Shown here one piece after another: positions 32,542 through 41,541 of a stretch of DNA of 64,000 nt; within the stretch, counting starts at the first letter, position 1; every line of letters begins with the position of its first letter. The position numbers were made by a program, and so were the translations under genes. This stretch comes from Peptoniphilus_A sp022767005 (GTDB lineage: Bacteria; Bacillota; Clostridia; Tissierellales; Peptoniphilaceae), in contig NZ_JBNPOJ010000005.1 of assembly GCF_050315115.1 (NCBI RefSeq), positions 1 through 64,000 of the forward strand, in the 5' to 3' direction. The notes under the pieces were generated by a model. It searched no databases. It saw nothing but the letters and a program-made list of their open reading frames with translations, and was not told where the DNA came from.

Positions 32542-34365
32542 TTATTTGTTTTTCTTTGATTTATATCTTTGTTGTGAATCTAAAATTTTCTTTCTAAGTC
32601 TAAATTCATTTGGCGTTATTTCTATTAATTCGTCATCCTCTATAAATTCAAGCGCTTCTTCAAGACTCATCTTTTTAACTGGAGAAAGTCTTAAGGCATC
32701 ATCAGAACCTGAAGCTCTGACATTAGTTTGTTTCTTTGCCTTTGTAACGGAAACTTCTATTTCAATTCCCTTTGGAGATTCGCCCACAACTTGACCTTCA
32801 TATACATTTTCGCCTGGTTCTACAAATAAAGTTCCACGTTCTTGTGCATTGTTAAGTCCATAAGTTGACGCAACACCTGTGTCAAAGGATACAATTGACG
32901 CATTAACTCTTCTTGGAATTTCGCCCTTAAAAGGTACATAACCTTCGAATATAGAATTTAAAATTCCACTTCCCTTTGTATCAGTCATAAATTCTGTTCT
33001 ATAACCAATAAGTCCTCTTGAAGGAATTATAAATTCAAGTCTTTGATAACCTCCATTAGGTTCAACTATGTTTACAAGTTCGCCCTTTCTTCTTCCAAGT
33101 TTTTCTATTACAGATCCAGCGTAAACACTATCTACGTCAATAGTAACTCTTTCAGTTGGTTCAAGCTTTTTACCATTTTCGTCATATTTATAAAGAACTT
33201 GTGGTTTAGAAACTTGAAATTCGTAACCTTCACGTCTCATATTTTCAATTAGTACAGAAAGATGAAGTTCTCCTCTGCCACTTACCTTAAAAGAATCAGT
33301 AGTATCTGTTTCTTCAACTCTTAGTCCTACATCAGTTTGCAGTTCTCGATTAAGTCTTGCCTTGATTTGTCTTGATGTCAAAAATTTTCCAACTCTTCCT
33401 GCGAAAGGAGAATTGTTTACAGAAAAATTCATAGATATAGTTGGCTCAGAAATTTTTACAAATTCAAGTCCTTCAGTATCTTCAGTTGATGTAATAGTAT
33501 CTCCAATGTTGATTCCCTCAATTCCTGTAACTGCAACAATGGATCCAGATCTTGATGAGTTAACTTCTACTCTATTTAGCCCTTCAAATTCATAAATTTG
33601 TGCAATTTTAATATTTTCTTTGAAGTCTGGTTTTAATTTATTTACTCTAACAAGTTTGTCATTTTCTTTTATAACGCCTTGTTCAATTTTTCCAATGCCA
33701 ATTCTTCCAACATATTCATTGTAGTCAATTGTTGAAATTAATAGTTTAAAAGGTTCGTCGTCTCTATTTTCTGGTGCTGGAATGTATTTTATAATAGTTT
33801 CAAAAAGTGGATCCATGTTTTCCATCTTATCATCTAAATCAAGTGCAGCCACACCTTGCTTTGCTGATGCAAATACAAAAGGACAGTCCAATATGTCGCC
33901 ATCTGCACCAAGTTCAATAAATAAATCTAAAACTTCATCTACAACATCAAGTGGTCTCGCTTCTGGTCTATCAACTTTGTTTATGCAGACAATTACTGGA
34001 AGGTTTAGTTCAAAACTTTTCTTCAACACAAATTTAGTTTGTGGCATTGGACCTTCAAAGGCATCAACTAATAAAACAACGCCATTAACCATCTTTAACA
34101 CACGTTCAACTTCTCCCCCAAAGTCAGCGTGTCCTGGAGTATCAATTATGTTAATCTTAACACCATTGTGATTTACGGCAGTGTTTTTGGAAAGGATAGT
34201 AATACCTCTTTCCCTTTCAATGTCGTTAGAGTCCATAACTCTGTCATTTACTTGTTGATTTTCTCTAAAAATGCCTGATTGTCTTAGTAGTGCATCTACA
34301 AGTGTAGTCTTGCCATGATCGACATGGGCAATAATTGCTATATTTCTAATATCTTCTCTTTTCAA
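32542..34365 (-). CDS. typA: Translational GTPase TypA/BipA
   Basis: This 607-residue GTPase has G1 HVDHGKTT, G2 RERGITI, G3 DTPGHADFGGEV and G4 NKVDRPEARP, then EF-G-like beta-barrel and domain III/V regions, and the C-terminal BipA-specific SGSDDALRLSPVKKMSLEEA end. It acts on the ribosome under stress and in 50S assembly. The start is TTG with a GAGATGAGA-type ribosome site, which may limit expression. It is followed after 12 bases by cls. Confidence 0.95.
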   Translation of the reverse strand: MKREDIRNIAIIAHVDHGKTTLVDALLRQSGIFRENQQVNDRVMDSNDIERERGITILSKNTAVNHNGVKINIIDTPGHADFGGEVERVLKMVNGVVLLVDAFEGPMPQTKFVLKKSFELNLPVIVCINKVDRPEARPLDVVDEVLDLFIELGADGDILDCPFVFASAKQGVAALDLDDKMENMDPLFETIIKYIPAPENRDDEPFKLLISTIDYNEYVGRIGIGKIEQGVIKENDKLVRVNKLKPDFKENIKIAQIYEFEGLNRVEVNSSRSGSIVAVTGIEGINIGDTITSTEDTEGLEFVKISEPTISMNFSVNNSPFAGRVGKFLTSRQIKARLNRELQTDVGLRVEETDTTDSFKVSGRGELHLSVLIENMRREGYEFQVSKPQVLYKYDENGKKLEPTERVTIDVDSVYAGSVIEKLGRRKGELVNIVEPNGGYQRLEFIIPSRGLIGYRTEFMTDTKGSGILNSIFEGYVPFKGEIPRRVNASIVSFDTGVASTYGLNNAQERGTLFVEPGENVYEGQVVGESPKGIEIEVSVTKAKKQTNVRASGSDDALRLSPVKKMSLEEALEFIEDDELIEITPNEFRLRKKILDSQQRYKSKKNK

Positions 34366-34411
34366 AATCTCATCTCATTTCTTCAAACTTCTATCCTATT
34401 TTAATCTTAAA

Positions 34412-34444
34412 TAAAAAAAAGTGCAACAAAAGTTGCAGCTTTTC
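34412..34444 (-). terminator. Terminator of hisS
   Basis: On the minus strand AAAAGCTGCAAC pairs with GTTGCACTTTT around a TTTT loop and is followed by a T-run; it lies between the hisS stop and the typA start. Confidence 0.7.
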
Positions 34445-34480
34445 TTGTATAATTTGGGATTTTATTAAAATTAGTCCCAA

Positions 34481-35788
34481 TTAATTTTTAAATTTTTCAA
34501 CTAATTCATCAAAAGAAACTTCAACTTGCTCTCCACTCTTCATGTTCTTTAAACTGTATCTTCTATTTTTTACTTCTTCTTCGCCAAGAACAATTACATA
34601 GTTAACCTTAGTTTGATCGGCATACTTAAATTTTTTCTTTAGCTTCGCAAATTCTGTATACACAGAAACTTTTAGTCCCTTTTCCCTTAGTTCACTTAGT
34701 AGTTTTATCCCGTCATGTATACAATCATCCATTGGAATTATTAAAAGATCGACTAAAGATTTTTCTTCACTAGAAATAATCTTTGCTTCATTTAACTGAT
34801 AAAAAAGTCTTGAAAGTCCAATGGAAAGTCCAACTCCTGGAAGAACTTTATCTGTGTAGTAACTTGCTAAGTCTTCATACCTTCCACCAGAGCAAACTGA
34901 GCCAATCTTTGGATAATTATCAAGGGTAGTTTCATAAACCGTTCCAGTGTAATAATCTAATCCCCTTGCAATTTTTAAATCTATGTCAAAGCAATTTTCA
35001 TCAATTCCAAAATCCCTCATATAACCAATTACTTGTGTTATTTCATCAAGTCCTTCGAGGAAAATTTTATTCTCAATCTTTAAATCTTCTAATGATTTAA
35101 TAATTTCGTCTACGCTTCCCTTAATTTTTATAAAATCTAGAATTTTTTCGCCAGATTCTTTGTCAACGCCAAGTTCTGTAAGCTCAGATAACACATTTTC
35201 TTCGCCAATTTTGTCGATTTTATCCACAACTCTTAAAACATTCATTGAGTCTTCAATGCCAAGAGAAGCAAAAAAGCCCTTTAAAATTTTTCTATTGTTA
35301 ATGTGAATTGTAAAATCAGTAAATCCTAAATCCTTAAAGGTATGATATATTACAACTGGAAATTCTGCGTCATTTACAAGGGACAACTCTCCCATTCCAA
35401 TTGTGTCAATATCACATTGGTAGAACTCTCTAAAACGTCCCTTTTGAGCCTTTTCACCTCTATACACTTTTCCTATTTGGTATCTTTTAAAAGGAAAGGA
35501 CAAGTCGTTCATGTGTTCTGCAGTGTATCTAGCTAGTGGAACTGTCAGGTCAAATCTAAGACTCATGTCAGTGTCGCCCTTGCTAAATCTATAAATTTGT
35601 TTTTCAGTTTCTCCGCCACCCTTTGCTAGTAGAACTTCAGATTTTTCTATAACTGGCGTATCTATTGGCAAAAAACCGTGCTTCTCAAAATTTTCTCTTA
35701 TTATATCTCTCATCTCGTTAAAAAGCATTTGGTCTTTTGGGAGTAGTTCCATAAATCCCGGAAGGGTTGAAGGTTTAACTATACTCAT
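34481..35788 (-). CDS. hisS: Histidyl-tRNA synthetase
   Basis: The 435-residue class II synthetase has motif 2 (KRYQIGKVYRGEKAQKGRFR, EFYQCDIDTIG), the histidine-binding RGLDYYTGTVYE and motif 3 in LPGVGLSIGLSRL, with a C-terminal anticodon domain (VDLLIIPMDDCIHDGIKLLS). LRFDLTVPLARY near residue 80 is typical. It charges tRNA-His. It has an AGGAGTGA ribosome site, and no T-box was found upstream. It is monocistronic with its own terminator. Confidence 0.95.
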   Translation of the reverse strand: MSIVKPSTLPGFMELLPKDQMLFNEMRDIIRENFEKHGFLPIDTPVIEKSEVLLAKGGGETEKQIYRFSKGDTDMSLRFDLTVPLARYTAEHMNDLSFPFKRYQIGKVYRGEKAQKGRFREFYQCDIDTIGMGELSLVNDAEFPVVIYHTFKDLGFTDFTIHINNRKILKGFFASLGIEDSMNVLRVVDKIDKIGEENVLSELTELGVDKESGEKILDFIKIKGSVDEIIKSLEDLKIENKIFLEGLDEITQVIGYMRDFGIDENCFDIDLKIARGLDYYTGTVYETTLDNYPKIGSVCSGGRYEDLASYYTDKVLPGVGLSIGLSRLFYQLNEAKIISSEEKSLVDLLIIPMDDCIHDGIKLLSELREKGLKVSVYTEFAKLKKKFKYADQTKVNYVIVLGEEEVKNRRYSLKNMKSGEQVEVSFDELVEKFKN

Positions 35789-36046
35789 GATATCACTCCT
35801 ATTTTTATTTTTTGTACTTATTTTATTTTTATTTTATCACATAATCTTTACTTTTTGTACTTTTGTATAGTATTAAGTGAAAGTATTTTTATAATTTTAT
35901 ATTAAATTAATTGGCATCTTTTTTTGCATATTATTTTGTTGCTTTATGATTAAAATTTTCGATAAAATAACTAATAATTATATTTATCATGAATCTCCAA
36001 ATATTTTTATGAGGAAAAAGATTTTAAAATTAAATTCAAACATTTT

Positions 36047-36083
36047 AAAAGGGCCAATAGTTTAGACTACTAGCCCTTTATTT
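36047..36083 (-). terminator. Terminator of the aldehyde dehydrogenase gene
   Basis: AAAAGGGC (36047-36054) pairs with GCCCTTT (36073-36079), with a further inner AGT/ACT pair; on the minus strand the hairpin ends in a T-rich tract. Confidence 0.7.
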
Positions 36084-36105
36084 AAATTTTACTTTTTATT
36101 TTGTA

Positions 36106-37590
36106 TTAATAAAGTCCTGATGGTTTTTCAGAAATATTTATAAAAATATTTTTAACTTGTGAATAAGCATCAAGCATCATCTTGTGATTTTCTCTACCTA
36201 TACCAGATTTTTTATATCCGCCAAAAGGTGCTCCTGCTGGAAGTTGGTTATAAGTGTTAACCCACATTCTTCCAGTTTCAATTCCTCTAGCAACTCTAAT
36301 TGCCTTATTGATGTCCTTAGTCCAAACAGCACCTGCAAGACCATAATCTGAATCATTTGCCATTTTTATAACTTCATCTTCATCTTTAAACTTAATTACA
36401 ACTGCAACTGGTCCAAAAATTTCGTCTCTTGCAACTTTCATGTCGTTCCTTACATTTGTTATAAGAGTTGGCATTGTAAAGTATCCATTTTCTGTACCAT
36501 TCTTTGTAGCTTTTTCGCCACCAACGGCAATTGTTGCTCCTTCTTTCTTAGCAATTTCAACATAGCCTAAGACTTTTTCAATTTGAGCTTTATTTACTTG
36601 TGCACCTACTTGAGTATCTTCTTCCCAAGGAAGTCCAACTTTAATATTTTGGAATTTCTCAATTGCCCTTTCAATAAATTCATCGTAAATATTTTCGTGA
36701 ACAAAAACTCTTGAACCTGCACAACATACTTGACCTTGGTTAAACAAAATTCCCATAGCAAGTCCATCTATTGCAAGATCCATGTCGCAATCATCGAAAA
36801 AGATATTTGCTGACTTTCCGCCAAGCTCTAGTGTCGCTGGAATTAGTCCTTCTGCTGCAGCACTTGCAATTTTGTACCCAACTTCAGTTGAACCAGTAAA
36901 GGCAAGTTTAGAAAGTCCCTTGTGGTGTTGCAAATATTCGCCAGATTTTGAACCAGATCCAGTTACAACATTTATAACTCCCTTTGGCACAACATCTTTA
37001 ATTAGCTTCATTAATTCAAGAAGTGAAAGAGAAGTTGTTGAAGATGGTTTAATAACAACTGCATCTCCCGCTGCAAGAGCTGGAGATAATTTCCATGCTG
37101 CCATCAAAAATGGAAAATTCCATGGAATAATCTGACCTACAACTCCAAGTGGCTCACGAAGAACTATTGAAAGCGTGTTTTCATCAATTGCATTTGCAGT
37201 TCCCTCTTCCGCTAAAATTGCACCTGCAAAATATCTAAAGTGTTCAGATGCTAGTGGAATATCTATATTTCGAGTTTCTCTAATTGGCTTGCCATTGTCT
37301 AATGTCTCAACCATTGCAAGATGTTCAGCATTTTCGTCAATTATATCTGCAATTTTATTTAAAATTTTTGCTCTTTCATATTTATTAGTCTTTTTATACT
37401 CTTTAAATCCTTCCCAAGCAGCCTTAACTGCATTGTCCACATCCTTTTCAGATGCTTGTGTAATGCTAGCTAAACGCTCGCCATCAGCTGGACAATATAC
37501 ATCAAGCATTTCTCCACTTTCTCCTGGGACAAATTCTCCACCTATAAATAGTTCGTATTTTTTATCTAAATTAATTTTTGGTCTACTCAT
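36106..37590 (-). CDS. NAD(P)-dependent aldehyde dehydrogenase
   Basis: This 494-residue member of the main ALDH family has the PWNFPFLMAAWKLSPALAAG segment, the cofactor loop FTGSTEVG, the general base Glu in LELGGKSANI and the catalytic Cys in FNQGQVCCAGSR. The C-terminal half holds EIFGPVAVVIKF and GAPFGGYKKSGIGREN. Such enzymes oxidise aldehydes to acids; betaine-aldehyde, acetaldehyde and other substrates are possible. It is monocistronic with promoter region and terminator of its own; nothing nearby fixes the substrate. Confidence 0.9.
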   Translation of the reverse strand: MSRPKINLDKKYELFIGGEFVPGESGEMLDVYCPADGERLASITQASEKDVDNAVKAAWEGFKEYKKTNKYERAKILNKIADIIDENAEHLAMVETLDNGKPIRETRNIDIPLASEHFRYFAGAILAEEGTANAIDENTLSIVLREPLGVVGQIIPWNFPFLMAAWKLSPALAAGDAVVIKPSSTTSLSLLELMKLIKDVVPKGVINVVTGSGSKSGEYLQHHKGLSKLAFTGSTEVGYKIASAAAEGLIPATLELGGKSANIFFDDCDMDLAIDGLAMGILFNQGQVCCAGSRVFVHENIYDEFIERAIEKFQNIKVGLPWEEDTQVGAQVNKAQIEKVLGYVEIAKKEGATIAVGGEKATKNGTENGYFTMPTLITNVRNDMKVARDEIFGPVAVVIKFKDEDEVIKMANDSDYGLAGAVWTKDINKAIRVARGIETGRMWVNTYNQLPAGAPFGGYKKSGIGRENHKMMLDAYSQVKNIFINISEKPSGLY

Positions 37591-37756
37591 AATACACTCC
37601 TTATTTTTAATTTAATACATCATAAAAAGCTTACATATAAAAAATACCCCTCAAAACTAATTTAAAACTCATAATGATTATATTTGAATAATAGATTATT
37701 TTTTAACAATGTTTTACTCTGTGGAAGAATTTTTGTTAAAATATAAAATTATAAAA

Positions 37757-37779
37757 TAAAAAGACCATGATGGTCTTTT
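37757..37779 (-). terminator. Terminator of the DUF2975/HTH cassette
   Basis: AAAAAGACC (37758-37766) pairs with GGTCTTTT (37772-37779) around a five-base loop; on the minus strand a T-rich stretch follows. Confidence 0.65.
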
Positions 37780-37780
37780 A

Positions 37781-38251
37781 TCAAGTATCCCATTGTAAAA
37801 ATAAAATCTCGCACTTCTCATTGTCAATTACAAGAGCAATGTAATTTCCATATAAATTATTATCATTGGTAGATTTAAAATATTTCTCATTACTTAGATC
37901 TATTGAAGTGTCAAATCCCCTCTTCTTAACACTATTATAGCACGTTTCTATTACATCAATTTTGTAGCTATCCCTCGTAACTTTGTAATCTTTTAGTTCA
38001 CTTTTTATTTTGTCAATATCATTTTTATCTACTGAAAATAAAATTGCAGCCTCGCCATCTCCATGAAAACTTGGTTCTTTTCTTAGTTCTCTAATTCTCT
38101 TTACACTAGATGGAAATTTAATTTTAAACTCATTTTCCACCTCTTTTACAGACTGTTCTCTATTGTCAGAAAGTAAAAATAAAATAGGAATCAAAGCTAA
38201 AAAAACTGCAAACATTAAAATCAAAACTTTTTTAAAACTTTTATCACTCAT
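37781..38251 (-). CDS. Membrane-anchored protein of unknown function
   Basis: The 156-residue protein has an N-terminal membrane helix (SFKKVLILMFAVFLALIPIL) and a soluble domain of about 120 residues with a mixed alpha/beta look and two Cys. I recognise no family. It overlaps the HTH gene by 8 bases with AAGGAG as ribosome site, so it is the third gene of the DUF2975-HTH unit and may be part of the same sensing or stress function. Confidence 0.6.
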   Translation of the reverse strand: MSDKSFKKVLILMFAVFLALIPILFLLSDNREQSVKEVENEFKIKFPSSVKRIRELRKEPSFHGDGEAAILFSVDKNDIDKIKSELKDYKVTRDSYKIDVIETCYNSVKKRGFDTSIDLSNEKYFKSTNDNNLYGNYIALVIDNEKCEILFLQWDT

Positions 38252-38462
38252 CTTTATCTCCTTGATACCTTAAAATATCGCCTACGTCGCAATTTAACAC
38301 TCTACAAATTTCTGAAAGAGTGGAAAATCTTATTGCCTTTGCCTTATTTGTCTTTAAAATAGATAAATTTGCAATAGTTATGCCCACGCGATCAGATAAT
38401 TCTGTGAGAGACATTTTATTTTTTGCAAGTTCAACATCTAAATCAACAATTATTTTTCCCAT
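38244..38462 (-). CDS. Small Cro/CI-type HTH regulator (YozG-like)
   Basis: I start at the ATG at 38462 (GAGGTGC upstream). The 72-residue protein is a single HTH domain, IIVDLDVELAKNKMSLTELS, then DRVGITIANLSILKTNKAKA and STLSEICRVLNCDVGDILRY. This is the short Xre form that regularly partners DUF2975 membrane proteins. It likely autoregulates this cassette. It starts 9 bases after the DUF2975 stop and overlaps the next gene. Confidence 0.88.
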   Translation of the reverse strand: MGKIIVDLDVELAKNKMSLTELSDRVGITIANLSILKTNKAKAIRFSTLSEICRVLNCDVGDILRYQGDKDE

Positions 38463-38470
38463 ACTGCACC

Positions 38471-38941
38471 TCAAATAGTAAGATCATTTTCTTCTTTTAA
38501 GGCAATGCCTTCTTTTATTAAATCGCATAGAAGAAGAAAAATTTGTGCAATTAACATGGATAGAATTCCACAACCTATGAAAATTAAATTTGTAATTGAG
38601 CCCTCTAAGTTAAAATTTGTGTAAATTATCGAAAGAATAGAAAGGAAAAAAATTCCAATAAAGCATAATGAAATGACTTGAAGGTCAAAAAGCATTTTCT
38701 TTTCAAAAATACTTCCAACTTCATATTTTTTTAGGGCAAAAATTCCAAATAAAATTGCAAAAATTAATGCCAAAATTATCCCTTCGCACAAAAATAGCAT
38801 TGGATATTTCATATTCATAAACATTGGATAAATCTCTCCCATGACCTTTGCAAATTTAAAAATTCCATAGGATGCCGCAGCCAAAATTACAATTGCAATG
38901 ATTAAAAGTGACTTTATAAATTTAACTCTAAGTGATTTCAT
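38471..38941 (-). CDS. DUF2975 family membrane protein
   Basis: I start at the ATG at 38941 behind GGGAGG; the upstream codons at 38959 overlap the ribosome site. The 156-residue protein has four membrane helices (about residues 10-32, 45-70, 88-112 and 120-145) with the FGIFALKKYEVGSIFEKKM loop after helix 2 and a basic/acidic end. The size, topology and pairing with a short HTH gene fit DUF2975, a family without known biochemical role. Confidence 0.75.
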   Translation of the reverse strand: MKSLRVKFIKSLLIIAIVILAAASYGIFKFAKVMGEIYPMFMNMKYPMLFLCEGIILALIFAILFGIFALKKYEVGSIFEKKMLFDLQVISLCFIGIFFLSILSIIYTNFNLEGSITNLIFIGCGILSMLIAQIFLLLCDLIKEGIALKEENDLTI

Positions 38942-39214
38942 AATTGCCTCCCTTTTCATAAATATACCACGTTATTTTATGTTTCTCAATAATTATTTAT
39001 TGTTTTTCGATAAATTCTCATAAAACAAACTACCTTTTAAAAAATAGGTTTATCAAGCTCTATTAATTTATTTTCTAAAGCAAAATTATTGCGTATTTTA
39101 CCAATATCTTCAAAATCACTACCAGCATTATCTCTTTACAAGTTTCTCTAATAATTATTGACTTTTCATTATGTCTTTTAATAAAACTTTTTATTAAAAT
39201 ATAAATTTAAAAAC

Positions 39215-39247
39215 AAAAAAGTCTGCAGAATATTCCACAGACTTTTT
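39215..39247 (-). terminator. Terminator of the PhaE-like gene
   Basis: AAAAAGTCTG (39216-39225) pairs with CAGACTTTTT (39238-39247) around a 12-base loop; T-run on the minus strand. Confidence 0.75.
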
Positions 39248-39279
39248 AGGAGAAGATTTTTATTTTCTATTCAATTATT

Positions 39280-40497
39280 TTACTTATTTTTTTTAAGAGC
39301 AGCTATTTCTTTCTTTAATTCTTCGATTTCCTTTTTAACTGCTTCATCAGCTTCTACTTTTTTCTTTGCATTTTCTTCTTTTAATTTTTCTACTTCTTCT
39401 TTAAGAGCCTTGATTTCCTTTTCAGAATCTGTTTTAATCTTAGTAACTTTTCTTTCTAAGCTTGTTTTAGCTCTTTTTTCGTCATCAAATTTCTTAGTTA
39501 GTCCCTCAACTTCACTAGTTAAATTTTCTGCATCCTTTTCAGTTGCAATTGGAAAATCTGCTAATTTTTCAACAAGTCTTTCCTTATATGCCTCTTTATT
39601 TTTTTCAACTATATCTAAAATTTCTTGTGCTTTTTCTTTATATTCTTCTGAATTAACGAGTTCTGCGTAAGCTTTCTTAAAATTGTCCATATAGAATTTG
39701 TAAAAATCTGCAAAATCTTCTAATGAAGCTTCAGTTTCAAGTCCATCAATATAAGCTCTTTGTGCCTTTAATGCTGTTTCTTGATTTTTCTTTTCAAGGA
39801 ACAAATTGAAATCTAAAAGTTTAAGTTCAAGGTCAAGATAATTTTGCAATTCTCTTTTTGATTTTTCCTTTTCTTCAGGACTTACACCAATAGTTGGCAT
39901 TTCAAAAATCTTATCTAAAATTCCTTGATAAAAATCTTTTACATCTGACACTAAAAGTTCTGGTCTACTTTTTACAGCATTCTCATAAAAGTCAATAGAT
40001 CTCTTTGAATTTTCAATAACTGGTTTAATGAATTTTTCCAAATTAAAGTTTTCAAGAATTCTGTAATAGCTATCTGGAATTAATTTATAGAAATATTTTT
40101 TAGACATTTCAACTAATTCATCGCTATACAATTCAAACAATTCAATTAATTTATTTTGTGCAGCTACAAGGTCTAAATCCTTGTAAAAATCGTCATATGC
40201 AAAATAAAGTTTATTTAAAAATTCCATATTTTTTTTGTAGCTTTCCAATGAATCTTCATATCCTGGAACTTGTGAAAAAAATTCTTTAAAATTATCTTGG
40301 AATTTTTCATTAATTTCTTTGTAATTATTAAAAAATTCCATTGGATTTTTAAAGTTATTCAAAAACATATTTGCACCAAAGGGTTTAAAGTCTCCGAACT
40401 TAAAAGATTCCATGAATTTGTTGTAAGCTTCCTTTTGGTTTTCAAAAATATTTTTTTGCATATCCATCATTTCTTCAAAAAAGTTTTTATTTGCCAT
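39280..40497 (-). CDS. PhaE/phasin-like coiled-coil protein, no synthase partner nearby
   Basis: The 405-residue protein is nearly all alpha-helical. It begins NKNFFEEMMDMQKNIFENQK, rich in aromatic and amphipathic helices. ASLEDFADFYKFYMDNFKKA with AELVNSEEYKEKAQEILD and then LADFPIATEKDAENLTSEVE resemble the conserved C-terminal part of PhaE, the second subunit of class III polyhydroxyalkanoate synthases. A strong Lys/Glu coiled coil fills the last ~80 residues. No phaC, phaA/B or phasin gene lies nearby. It could be a granule or scaffold protein. Ribosome site AGGAGG. Confidence 0.6.
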   Translation of the reverse strand: MANKNFFEEMMDMQKNIFENQKEAYNKFMESFKFGDFKPFGANMFLNNFKNPMEFFNNYKEINEKFQDNFKEFFSQVPGYEDSLESYKKNMEFLNKLYFAYDDFYKDLDLVAAQNKLIELFELYSDELVEMSKKYFYKLIPDSYYRILENFNLEKFIKPVIENSKRSIDFYENAVKSRPELLVSDVKDFYQGILDKIFEMPTIGVSPEEKEKSKRELQNYLDLELKLLDFNLFLEKKNQETALKAQRAYIDGLETEASLEDFADFYKFYMDNFKKAYAELVNSEEYKEKAQEILDIVEKNKEAYKERLVEKLADFPIATEKDAENLTSEVEGLTKKFDDEKRAKTSLERKVTKIKTDSEKEIKALKEEVEKLKEENAKKKVEADEAVKKEIEELKKEIAALKKNK

Positions 40498-40860
40498 TTT
40501 TTTCCTCCTTTTAAATATTATTCCACTAATATTTCACGATTTTATACTTTAATAAAGTATAACAATAAATTTTTATGTAGTCAAATGAGGACTACCTTTT
40601 CCCTTAAAATATTTTAAATTTTAGCTATCCTTGACACGAATTACATTCAAATTCTTTTTCTATATTAATATTACCCAATAAAACAATCTATTATTTATAT
40701 TTCGTAACATATTTTATTTAATTCAAACTTTTAGTAAAAAACTTCTTTTTATTTTTGAAAAATGTTTATCCTTTCTCTATTTTACAACCTTCCTTTATAA
40801 ATTCTCGCCACTATGTTATAATGTAATTAAGAAAAATTTATGTGGAGGGGGATACATATT
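40498..40860. promoter_or_regulatory. 363-base divergent intergenic region with LRR-gene promoter
   Basis: A -10 TATAAT (40817-40822) with a weak -35 TTTATA (40794-40799), 17 bases apart, serves the plus-strand gene, whose GGAGGGGG ribosome site is at about 40842. A small hairpin GTAGTC/GACTAC (40577-40595) with a C-T-rich tail lies in the middle and may be a decayed terminator. No open frame with a ribosome site was seen. Confidence 0.5.
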
Positions 40861-41454
40861 ATGGAAAAATCTTGGGAGTTTGACGATTTTATATTTGATG
40901 GCGATGTGCTTAAAGGAATGACAAGAAAGGGCAAAGACAAAATCAAAAACGAAGAATTATTTGATATTGTAGTGCCTGCGGAAGGCCCAGATGGAACTAA
41001 AATTAGAGTTATTGGAGAACAATGCTTTTTCAGAAGAAAACTTAACTCTATTGTAATTCCAGATACTGTTGAAGAAATTCAATATGAAGCTTTTGGAGTT
41101 AACAATTTAACTGAAGTAGAAATTCCTGATTCAGTTAAAAAAATTGATGCTTATGTATTTTACAGAAACAAATTAACTGATGTTAAGTTGCCTAAAAACT
41201 TAGAATACATTGGCGACAATGCTTTTTCTTTAAACGAAATTGGAGAAATTGATATTCCTGATTCAGTTGAATTTATCGGCGTAAGTGCTTTCTACAAAAA
41301 TAAACTTGAAGAAATTAAATTACCTAAAAACATCAAGGAAATTGACATGTATGCTTTCAGAAAAAATAACATAATGGAAGTTGAAGTACCTGCTGGTATG
41401 GAAAAATTTGACGAAAGAGCATTCGAAGAAAATACTGTTGTTAAAAGAGTATAA
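40861..41454 (+). CDS. BspA-type leucine-rich repeat protein without signal peptide
   Basis: I start at the ATG at 40861, because the upstream ATG at 40840 lies before and within the ribosome site. The 197-residue product is an N-terminal strand domain followed by about six LRR_5 repeats of ~23 residues with the pattern L-x-x-I/V-x-I/L-P-x-x-V/L-x-x-I-x-x-x-A-F, e.g. NLTEVEIPDSVKKIDAYVF. Most BspA-like proteins are surface adhesins with signal and anchor; here there is neither, so it should be cytosolic. The partner is unknown. Confidence 0.8.
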   Translation: MEKSWEFDDFIFDGDVLKGMTRKGKDKIKNEELFDIVVPAEGPDGTKIRVIGEQCFFRRKLNSIVIPDTVEEIQYEAFGVNNLTEVEIPDSVKKIDAYVFYRNKLTDVKLPKNLEYIGDNAFSLNEIGEIDIPDSVEFIGVSAFYKNKLEEIKLPKNIKEIDMYAFRKNNIMEVEVPAGMEKFDERAFEENTVVKRV

Positions 41455-41494
41455 TTAAATTTATTTTTAGCTGTTGCTATTAAGCAGCAGTTTT

Positions 41495-41530
41495 AAAAAA
41501 AAGAGCTGCCACATAAGTGACAGCTTTTTT
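41495..41530. terminator. Bidirectional terminator between the LRR and cyclodeaminase-family genes
   Basis: AAAAAAGAGCTG pairs with CAGCTTTTTT with an inner CAC/GTG pair (41495-41530); runs of A and T on both sides suit convergent genes. A second hairpin GCTGTTGC/GCAGCAG lies just before it. Confidence 0.8.
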
Positions 41531-41541
41531 AATATTCAAAA

